DNA of 48,333 bases from NCBI GenBank assembly GCA_910577685.1, contig CAJTOH010000029.1, positions 1 to 48,333 on the forward strand, given 5' to 3'. Of this stretch, positions 41,629 to 48,333 are shown one piece after another. Position 1 is the stretch's first letter; each line of letters begins with the position of its first letter. The DNA is from an uncultured Dorea sp. Its GTDB lineage: Bacteria; Bacillota; Clostridia; Lachnospirales; Lachnospiraceae. The position numbers and the translations under genes are program-made. Below the pieces are notes generated by a model. That model saw nothing but the letters and a program-made list of their open reading frames with translations, did no database searches and had not been told where the DNA came from.

Positions 41629-42768
41629 CTATTCTTTATATATGGCAGGTACTGTAACGCCGGTTTCTTGAAAAGCTTCCTTCAAAGTGATAAAGAATTT
41701 CATAATATCTTGTTCATTAATAGCTCCTAAAGCACATAATCTAAATGTTTTTTTCGTATCAATTTTACCGGGGTATATAGTGAAGCCTCTTTCATAACAG
41801 TAATCGTGAACTTTTTCAAAATCCCATTTTGGATCATCCGGATAACGAATAGCAGATACAAGGCCTGACTGTATATTTCTATCTAATGCCTCTTTAAGAC
41901 CCAGTTCATCCTCTCCGGCATGAATAGCCTTCATAATTCTCTGATGCCTCTCCCACTTTGCATCTTCACCTTCATCCCAATATTCCGTCAACGCTTGTTT
42001 CGCAGCATAGACCGCCTGTACCGGAGGCGTAAAATGCATCTCGCCGCTTTTTTCAAAAAAATCATACTGCATATAAAGATTACAATAATAAGAATGTTTT
42101 GGATATTTTCTACTCTCTTCAATAATGTTTCGTTTCCCAATTATATAGGACAGTCCGGTCATCCCCATAATACCTTTCTGTGCCGAAGCCATACAAAAAT
42201 CAATATTATCTTCATAGACATTAATCGGAATCATGGCATAAGAAGAAGTTGTATCAGTAATAAAAAAAGCGCCGTAGTTATGCGCAAGCGCTCCAACTTC
42301 CCGGATAGGATTTAGAAGACCTGTTCCAGTCTCGTGATGCGTCATATATACATATCCGATATCCGGATTATTTTTTAATACTTTTTCAATAACAGACAAA
42401 TCTGGTAAACGATCAATCGATTGCTTTACTTCGATTAGTGGTAAACCATAGTAATTGACTATATCGCATGCCCTTTGACTATAAGACCCATTATTAATTA
42501 CAAGGGCTTTTTTACCTTCATCTAATAATGAGTTCAGAGCGGCATCCATACAAATTGTACCGGATCCACAGAACAGTACGGCCGTATATTCATCTAAATC
42601 ACCATGAACAATACGAACTAATTCACTCCGTATAAGTTTAATGACATTCTGAAATTCCTTTTCTCTAGGACAAATATCAGGAACAACCTGCGCCATTTTC
42701 ACAGTATCTGTCGTCGTAGCAGGTCCTGGATTTAACAAAATATTTCGTTTTATATTCATACTGTTCAT
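41629..42768 (-). CDS. phnW: 2-Aminoethylphosphonate-pyruvate transaminase
   Basis: A 379-residue class V aminotransferase. LLNPGPATTT at 11-20 is the phosphate/phosphonate-binding start of PhnW. The PLP-binding lysine is K198 in SAQKGIMG, and D172 in TDTTSS binds the cofactor ring. Here it should run in the biosynthetic direction, giving 2-aminoethylphosphonate from phosphonoacetaldehyde and an amino donor, since the mutase and decarboxylase are in the same operon and no phosphonatase is present. The ATG at 42768 has GGAGG nine bases upstream. Confidence 0.93.
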   Translation of the reverse strand: MNSMNIKRNILLNPGPATTTDTVKMAQVVPDICPREKEFQNVIKLIRSELVRIVHGDLDEYTAVLFCGSGTICMDAALNSLLDEGKKALVINNGSYSQRACDIVNYYGLPLIEVKQSIDRLPDLSVIEKVLKNNPDIGYVYMTHHETGTGLLNPIREVGALAHNYGAFFITDTTSSYAMIPINVYEDNIDFCMASAQKGIMGMTGLSYIIGKRNIIEESRKYPKHSYYCNLYMQYDFFEKSGEMHFTPPVQAVYAAKQALTEYWDEGEDAKWERHQRIMKAIHAGEDELGLKEALDRNIQSGLVSAIRYPDDPKWDFEKVHDYCYERGFTIYPGKIDTKKTFRLCALGAINEQDIMKFFITLKEAFQETGVTVPAIYKE

Positions 42769-42771
42769 GAA

Positions 42772-43698
42772 TTAATCCTCCAAATCTAACTCATAATTTA
42801 CCCCATAATGATTATTACAATATTCTTTATACGGAACATCAGGAGCATATATAATGTGATGTTTATCTCCTCGTTCTCCAAGCGGCGGAAATTTCATATA
42901 ATCTCCATAAATTGTCCTTAAATTTCTGTCAAATCCCTTTGGAATAGGCAGCTCTATATTTTCAAATTTTGACATAATAATATCGTCAAAATCTTCTCTA
43001 TCCCAATAGAGTTCCCTTGCGGTATTATCCGCGATCAATACGGTGGAAACTTTACTAGAATCTTTGAATTTAATTCTTCTCAATTTTTTCTCGTTTCGTA
43101 TATATATTTTTTTGTAAGGAAACTTTTTGCAAAATCTTCTAAGAACTTTTCGTAAGATATTTGCTGCCGATGATCTGTTTACTTCATTTACATATGTATT
43201 GCACAGTGTCGACATAAATTTAATTTTTTTTCTCATCCAATAGAATAGAAAATAATTAGGACTACATCCGTCAATAGGAACTATATCAATTGCAATACCA
43301 TTATTACAACGCTTCCGCATATTAAAATCACAGTTGCCTGTTGTTTCACTATTCCTTAAACTGGAATGAATTTCATAACTTTCTATATCAGATAATGTTG
43401 TCTGCAAAAAATATGGGTATATAAGTTCTTTGGTACATACGGAAATAAATTTATCATAATCTTCTCTCGGCATTCCAAAATCAATGTCATCATCCCATGG
43501 AATATATCCGTTATGTCTTACAACCCCCAATAACGTGCCGAAAATTGCATAATACCTTAAATTATATTTTTCACAGATTCCCTTAAATACCCTTATTAAG
43601 TCAAACTGGACAGCCCATACTTTTTTTGTTTCTGCAGAAATCTTCCATCCATCACGTATTTCTTCTTTTAAAAAGTCCTCATTCTGACCATAATACAT
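42772..43698 (-). CDS. licD: LicD-family phosphotransferase
   Basis: A 308-residue LicD-type enzyme. The conserved core GTLLGVVRHNGYIPWDDDID at residues 54-73 carries the metal-binding aspartates. LicD enzymes move phosphocholine from CDP-choline to a sugar. Next to genes for making and activating 2-aminoethylphosphonate, this one is best read as transferring AEP from CMP-AEP to the capsule repeat unit. No choline-uptake or choline-kinase gene is in the window. It lies directly upstream of phnW. Confidence 0.9.
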   Translation of the reverse strand: MYYGQNEDFLKEEIRDGWKISAETKKVWAVQFDLIRVFKGICEKYNLRYYAIFGTLLGVVRHNGYIPWDDDIDFGMPREDYDKFISVCTKELIYPYFLQTTLSDIESYEIHSSLRNSETTGNCDFNMRKRCNNGIAIDIVPIDGCSPNYFLFYWMRKKIKFMSTLCNTYVNEVNRSSAANILRKVLRRFCKKFPYKKIYIRNEKKLRRIKFKDSSKVSTVLIADNTARELYWDREDFDDIIMSKFENIELPIPKGFDRNLRTIYGDYMKFPPLGERGDKHHIIYAPDVPYKEYCNNHYGVNYELDLED

Positions 43699-43765
43699 AA
43701 TAACGCTCCCAAATTTTGCATACTTTCTTTGTTGAAAATCTCTATCACCCGGAGTTATTTATTTA

Positions 43766-44536
43766 TCAAATATACTCTCCCGCAGTAACCCGAAACGTAC
43801 TCCCCGTCATCATATTGCTCGCATCCGAAAGCATGTAAATAATCGCCTCTACATAATCGCTCCGCTCACACATCCGCCCCATAGGGAGAATCCCTGCCGC
43901 CCTCTTTCGTAATTCCGCCTCACTCTCCCCCTGACTCCCCCGAAGCATAACCTCCCCTTCCGTTGGCGTCCATCCAAGTGTCAGGTAATTACATCTGATA
44001 TTCTCCTGCGCATAATTGTGACTAATATGTTCCATAAGTGTCAGCAGCACCCCTTTACTACAAGCATACGCCGCGCGGTCCTTCTGTCCTCCCCACGCAT
44101 GAGCTGACCCTGTCAAAATAATGCTTCCGCCGCCATTCATTCTCATATATTTTACCGCCTGCTGGCAGCAAAAAAATGCCGCACGAAAGTTTACATCCAT
44201 CACATCATCGAAGGTTTCTTCATCGCAGGTATCTAACGGGCTAACCGGAGTAATTCCCGCATAATTAAAAAAACCATCTATACGTCCATATGTTTCATAT
44301 GCTTTATCAAGCAAATTTCTGCACTCGTCTACACACTTTAAATCGGTATGAACAAAAATTCCTTCCGATCCGAATATATTGATATTCCGTATAGCTTCCT
44401 TCGCCGCCTTTTCATCTCTACCTCCGATAACTACCCTGGCTCCCTCACGCCCGCTGACTTCCGCCATTGTTCGTCCAACGCCTTTCGTACCGCCGGATAT
44501 TACAATTACTTTATTTTTTAACCGCTTTGATTCCAT
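43766..44536 (-). CDS. Short-chain dehydrogenase/reductase
   Basis: A 256-residue classical SDR. The NAD(P)-binding site is GGTKGVG at 15-21, NYAG lies near residue 90, and the catalytic triad is S (in ILTGSAHAWGG) with YACSK. It is likely a reductase or dehydrogenase for a small metabolite or sugar-linked group. I chose the ATG at 44536 with GGAG seven bases upstream instead of the TTG at 44542. It is clustered with an ATP-grasp ligase and an MBL-fold hydrolase, all uncharacterised. Confidence 0.85.
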   Translation of the reverse strand: MESKRLKNKVIVISGGTKGVGRTMAEVSGREGARVVIGGRDEKAAKEAIRNINIFGSEGIFVHTDLKCVDECRNLLDKAYETYGRIDGFFNYAGITPVSPLDTCDEETFDDVMDVNFRAAFFCCQQAVKYMRMNGGGSIILTGSAHAWGGQKDRAAYACSKGVLLTLMEHISHNYAQENIRCNYLTLGWTPTEGEVMLRGSQGESEAELRKRAAGILPMGRMCERSDYVEAIIYMLSDASNMMTGSTFRVTAGEYI

Positions 44537-44571
44537 TCTCAAACTCCATAAATTATATTTACGATCTTATT

Positions 44572-45867
44572 TTATAAAGATAGGCCCAATGCCTTATCTA
44601 CCTCAAATCCTCTAAGCAGCATATCATTCCCCTCATCATCAAACACCTTCACTGTATTCTGATAATGCTTTAATGTTTCTGCAAGCTCTTCCTTACTCTC
44701 ACAAACCAGATAAATTCTCGTAAAGACTTGCTTTTCGTTTCCAATCCACTCCTTTTTTACCTCATCCCCCTCCTTAAGACGCTGAACATTCGCTACAACC
44801 CGTTTATCTTCCGCAAGCTCGTCTAACCCTTCAATTCTATCTATCTTTCCTTGTTTCAAATCTAACCAAAGCGTAGCCGCCCATTTTCCCCGAAGCCTTG
44901 TATCATCCTCTTTTCGGATATCTACATCCCCTTCGGAACCTGTAAGTGCAAACCGGACTAACATCTCTCTTTGGTCAAATCCATGTACAGCTTTCATCAG
45001 TAAATGCGGCGCTTCGCCCTGTAAACGAAATCCCGTGTCATATACATAAAACTCGCCGTTCTCATAAAAAGCAGAAAGCATCAGCACACCATTTCTGATC
45101 CCAATATTTTCAAACATTCGAACCACATTATCATGCATTCGGCAAAAATATTCTTCCAAATGTTTGGAAGGATAAATACCGCCTAAGCAGACCCTGCTCA
45201 TCCTCTTCTGCTCATCAGACGCATAACGGTCATAAATACAGGAAGCTGAACAATATCCATCTTTGAATGTATAATACATTCCCATATCATCACATTGCAT
45301 ATATCTTTCAACAATAAAGCGTTTCTTATATGAAGCTGCAAGCGCCGTTTCTACACCTTTCCTAAGCTCTTCCTCGTTATAGCAGACCGTCATACCAACA
45401 CCCCCGCCGTTATCGACCGGTTTAACCATAACAGGATAATGAATCCGTTCTAGATCTTCAGGTTTTAATTCTGCATCCAGATAATATTCCGGAATACCGT
45501 GAACGCCATATCTTTCACATGTTGCCTTAAAAACATCCTTAAAACTGAATACATCCACAATTTCCTGCGTCGCATAACAGGGAAGGTTTAATACATCACA
45601 TACCTTACAATAAGCAGGCACAAGAATATCCGCCACCCCAACCAACACTCCATCCACCTGTTCTTTCCTTGCAAGAGCCACCAGACCGGGAACGTCCATA
45701 CCGTCAACATCATATGCCTTCCATGCCGCTTCTTTTGCAGCATCCCCATGCCGTGCGGATGACACAATTGTCTTGATCCCCATACTATTTGCAACTTCGA
45801 CAAGTGCTTTTGTCTCCGGATTCCCTCCAAGTATCAATAACCTTTTTCCTTCAAATTCCCGCTCCAT
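44572..45867 (-). CDS. ATP-grasp family ligase
   Basis: A 431-residue ATP-grasp enzyme. A Rossmann-like pre-domain (LLILGGNPETKALVEVANSMG) leads to the ATP-binding region with PVMVKPVDNGGGVGM, and the metal-binding acidic residues are in the FYVYDTGFRLQGE stretch. Members join a carboxylate to an amine or similar through an acyl-phosphate. In a capsule operon it may add an amino acid or other amide group to a sugar, but substrate is unknown. A good RBS GGAGA lies upstream. The C-terminal part (~320-431) is unlike the purine-biosynthesis members. Confidence 0.85.
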   Translation of the reverse strand: MEREFEGKRLLILGGNPETKALVEVANSMGIKTIVSSARHGDAAKEAAWKAYDVDGMDVPGLVALARKEQVDGVLVGVADILVPAYCKVCDVLNLPCYATQEIVDVFSFKDVFKATCERYGVHGIPEYYLDAELKPEDLERIHYPVMVKPVDNGGGVGMTVCYNEEELRKGVETALAASYKKRFIVERYMQCDDMGMYYTFKDGYCSASCIYDRYASDEQKRMSRVCLGGIYPSKHLEEYFCRMHDNVVRMFENIGIRNGVLMLSAFYENGEFYVYDTGFRLQGEAPHLLMKAVHGFDQREMLVRFALTGSEGDVDIRKEDDTRLRGKWAATLWLDLKQGKIDRIEGLDELAEDKRVVANVQRLKEGDEVKKEWIGNEKQVFTRIYLVCESKEELAETLKHYQNTVKVFDDEGNDMLLRGFEVDKALGLSL

Positions 45868-45890
45868 TCCCGTCTCCTTTTATATATTTT

Positions 45891-46685
45891 TTATAACCGT
45901 TCCTCAATCACCAAATGCTCTCCCTGCGTCATAAGAAGCACAGGAAGTTCCCAATACTTTTTTGTCATCACATTTAAAAACTTCCCAGGATCTCCTCCAT
46001 GGGAAGCAAACATACCATAATGGCACGGAATCGTTAATCTAGGTTTTAACTCATTACTTAATTCGGCCGCCTCATCTTCATTTAGATTTCCATACGCCCC
46101 ATTAATCGGTAAAATAAGAACATCCGGTTTGCCGGCTGCTTTAATTTCATTAACCCACTCCAGATGCAGACAAGTATCGCCGACTTCATATATTCTCTTT
46201 CCATCCACTTCTACTATTACGCCGACTGCGTCAGGAGTTCCGGCTCCATGATCACAATTTACAAAGGAGATCTTAAAATCGCCGACCCTGTATGTTTCAT
46301 CTGCCTTCACATAGGTAATTCGATCTTGAAAATACTCCATTTGCGTCTGTTTCACCAACTTATCACACCCCATCGATGCAAATAACCGTGTACGGGAATT
46401 TCCGTTTCCCATTAATTCCGGTACTGCATCTATATCAAAATGATCCGGATGTGGATGGGTAGCAATAATCCCTTCAAAATCCAACTCCCCGGGATCTAAT
46501 ATTTTGGGTAATAGGCGTTTATACCCTATATGCCCCTCCGCTCGCTCCACACAGTCCGACAGATACAAGTCTATTCCAAGCAACTGCCCACCGGAACTTT
46601 TGATAATATATCCTGCCTGCCCTACTGAAAACAAGTGAGTCTGTCCAATTCCTGCCGCCGATATCTTATTTGCAAAATCATACAT
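45891..46685 (-). CDS. UlaG-like MBL-fold hydrolase
   Basis: A 264-residue metallo-beta-lactamase-fold protein. HPHPDHFD at 77-84 is the metal-binding motif, with further ligands in NCDHGAG, EVGDTC and IPCHYGMFASHGGD. The pattern resembles UlaG (ascorbate-6-phosphate lactonase) more than glyoxalase II. Within this locus it could be a lactonase, phosphodiesterase or phosphonate-related hydrolase; none can be chosen from the sequence. It sits between the truncated glycosyltransferase and the ATP-grasp gene. Confidence 0.85.
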   Translation of the reverse strand: MYDFANKISAAGIGQTHLFSVGQAGYIIKSSGGQLLGIDLYLSDCVERAEGHIGYKRLLPKILDPGELDFEGIIATHPHPDHFDIDAVPELMGNGNSRTRLFASMGCDKLVKQTQMEYFQDRITYVKADETYRVGDFKISFVNCDHGAGTPDAVGVIVEVDGKRIYEVGDTCLHLEWVNEIKAAGKPDVLILPINGAYGNLNEDEAAELSNELKPRLTIPCHYGMFASHGGDPGKFLNVMTKKYWELPVLLMTQGEHLVIEERL

Positions 46686-46706
46686 AGATCTTTCCCCTTC
46701 ATAATT

Positions 46707-47867
46707 TTATGCCAAAAATCTTTTTAACACTTCTTCCTTATTGTCCGGCTCTTTTATCGTAAGTATCTTACTGCCCTCGATTCCCATATCAAGCAAACGT
46801 ACATTAATATTCTTTGCCACATTCCCATTAACTGTGGCAACTAAAATGTAATCAAACTCACAGTTTATAACGCTCTCCACCGGGTCAACATCCAGACAAC
46901 ACCTCCGATACTCCCAATAATCGTCATCCACCCACAAAACAATGTCACATAAACCATTTTCCTTCAATCGGTTTACCAACTGCTGGCCAAATGTACCGGC
47001 GCTATAGACGACAATTTTCTTCCCCAGATATGCTTCGTCAAATGCAGAATATGACAGATACCCGTCTTCTTTCTGCACTCTTCCTCCTGACCGTATGATA
47101 CAAATGGAAAGAACTAACTCCATAACCTGACTTGAAAGCTCTAAATCCTTTTGCCCGCGCCTGTTTTCAGCAAGCTTAGTCCATGATCGCATATATTCAT
47201 AAAGATACTTTAATTTTCGGGCGTCGTCTTCAAAAGAACTGCTTTGTTTCAGCATAGAGTCCTCACGCTGTCTATAATGATAGGAAACATTTTCCATAAC
47301 ACATACTCTCTTACAATTCAACAATGCCGGATATGTGACAGCCGCATCCTCACCGATTGTAATCCTTTCATCTACATTCATTTGTGAAAAGTAAAGGAGT
47401 TCTTTCTTAAACAATTTATTCCATACATAGGTTGTAATTCCGGGATGGAAGAACACGTCTTGAGATATCATAGACCTGTACAATGCCTTCAGCCTCTTAC
47501 CTTCATAAATCCCCGCAGGATAGGAATTATAAAAACACTCCGACTGATCAAACAAATCCCTGCTCTGACCAGCACAAACAATATCGGCGTCCGCAGTTTC
47601 CATCGCACAATGCATTGCTTCATAATATCCCGGCTCTATCCAATCATCTCCGTCTACATATCCTATATATTTTCCCGAAGCAGCCATAAGTCCGGCTTTT
47701 CTAGCTGAAACCAAACCTCCATTCTTCTTATGGATCACCTTAATTCGCCTGTCTTTCTTTGCGTACAAGTCGCAGATCTGTGAACATCTGTCTCTGCTTC
47801 CGTCATCTACAAGGATAATCTCCAAATTATGGTATGTCTGATTGATAATACTTTCGATACAAATTCT
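46707..47867 (-). pseudogene. Family 2 glycosyltransferase gene lacking its 5' end
   Basis: The frame encodes a GT2 enzyme with EIILVDDGSRD, the donor-binding YVDGDDW and a C-terminal Rossmann-like domain (KKIVVYSAGTFGQQL). Normal members begin about 25 residues earlier with an SVIIPVYN-type strand. Here the frame can be read back only as far as RICIESIINQTYHNL, then meets a TAA at 47868-47870, where the sequence becomes that of an IS91-like element. No ATG with an RBS is available; a TTG at 47825 would give 372 residues missing the nucleotide-binding strand. Probably inactivated by the insertion. Confidence 0.8.
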
Positions 47868-47889
47868 TTAGGTTAGAATCGATGATGGG

Positions 47890-47939
47890 GTAAACGAAAA
47901 AGCAGTTTTGGCATTCCAGTGAACTGCCCCTTCGTTTAC
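47890..47939. repeat. Terminal palindrome of the IS91-like element
   Basis: GTAAACGAAAAAGCAGTT at 47890-47907 and AACTGCCCCTTCGTTTAC at 47922-47939 pair across a 14-base loop with few mismatches. It lies about 20 bases inside the inferred element edge. Confidence 0.75.
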
Positions 47940-48140
47940 ACCATTTTCGATTTGACCTAATTGAACAAAGTGAGCGTCCGGGTAGCTTCTGCCTATGGAC
48001 TTTCAATCTTTTGTTCTTGCCCATGATTATACAGGATTTTCTGTGCGGAAGCTATAGAAATCAAGTAATTCCAGATAAATGGGCATAACAATAAAACCTC
48101 AAACTTTGAGGCTTCAGAAAACGTATGAAAGAATGAGATT

Positions 48141-48332
48141 TTAACATCTTTGTGGCATTCGAAGCTGTGGTTTTCCAAGATGCCCACCACAGGCTTTACA
48201 CACACAAATATTTATCCCATAAAGCTGTTTTAATATTTCCGGCATTTCCTTACCTCGAAGTTTCGAGAGATACTTTTGGCATCCAAGAAGATTTCGGCAC
48301 AAAGTAAGTTTCTTGCTTTTAGTACGGGAGCA
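48141..48332 (-). CDS. IS91-like (Y2) transposase, C-terminal part
   Basis: The last 63 codons of a transposase whose start is outside the window. It reads RTKSKKLTLCRNLLG, then LKQLYGINICVCKACGG and ends in LRMPQRC. The pattern of a basic segment, a short helix and a CxxC-G zinc-like motif close to the end resembles the C-termini of IS91-family transposases. The catalytic tyrosines cannot be seen here. Confidence 0.65.
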   Translation of the reverse strand, partial: CSRTKSKKLTLCRNLLGCQKYLSKLRGKEMPEILKQLYGINICVCKACGGHLGKPQLRMPQRC

Positions 48333-48333
48333 T

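Larger units (their letters stand above)
47868..48333 (-). mobile_element. 3' end of an IS91-like element (continues beyond the window)
   Basis: The stretch carries the end of a transposase gene (48141 onward), a small possible terminator (CCTCAAA/TTTGAGG near 48097-48111), and a near-terminal imperfect palindrome with arms at 47890-47907 and 47922-47939. IS91-family elements transpose by rolling-circle and carry palindromes near their termini rather than inverted ends. The exact boundary with the glycosyltransferase gene is placed near 47868 by loss of coding similarity. Confidence 0.7.

Noticed and set aside
47827..48205. Short minus-strand frames (65 and 70 codons) within the IS91-like end
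   Set aside because: They run across the palindrome and the transposase stop region in other frames and have no protein features.

Overview
The window looks like a chromosomal segment of a spore-forming, probably gut-associated, Lachnospiraceae-type Clostridia. The reasons are the order TIGR04086 - scfA - scfB (SCIFF peptide and its radical SAM maturase) - secDF - recJ - apt - relA - MBL - hemZ, the presence of spoVT, and Gram-positive style ribosome binding sites and terminators. No species is assigned.

Layout. (1) 1-231: non-coding left edge with a terminator and three TTGATGTAC repeats. (2) 232-13375: conserved housekeeping block, almost all on the minus strand, interrupted by one plus-strand gene (5406-6314) encoding a possible GAF plus degenerate GGDEF protein. 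(3) 13577-15323: an AAA-ATPase/PD-(D/E)XK family gene; a relic of the 3' end of a second copy, with its terminator, lies at 28551-28670. (4) 15675-22468, plus strand: an amino-acid uptake locus. It holds a short upstream ORF, a lipoprotein with three solute-binding modules fused to a permease, an ABC ATPase with a C-terminal GHKL-like (RsbW/SpoIIAB-like) domain, and two tandem DAACS-family symporters that each carry a related N-terminal domain. The second symporter is broken by two single-base frameshifts. (5) 22744-28398, minus strand, visibly AT-rich: an Agr/Com-type two-component system (LytTR regulator and HPK10-type kinase), then three 10-bp-spaced repeats, a 35-residue peptide gene, and an ABC exporter set. 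(6) 28778-47867, minus strand: a capsule/exopolysaccharide locus. CapEFG-type enzymes would make UDP-FucNAc. Wzx, Wzy and four glycosyltransferases build and export the polymer. PEP mutase, phosphonopyruvate decarboxylase, AEP transaminase, a CTP-type nucleotidyltransferase and LicD would make, activate and attach 2-aminoethylphosphonate. An SDR / ATP-grasp / MBL trio of unknown role sits at the upstream end. (7) 47868-48333: the end of an IS91-like element, which abuts and has removed the 5' end of the first glycosyltransferase gene.

Most interesting candidates: the GHKL-like domain shared by an ABC ATPase and secondary symporters (4); the undescribed 35-residue peptide with an iterated operator next to a quorum-sensing-type regulator (5); and the phosphonate capsule, with a cytidylyltransferase-PEP mutase fusion alongside a second nucleotidyltransferase (6). 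All functional statements are from reading the sequence only; no database search was possible.
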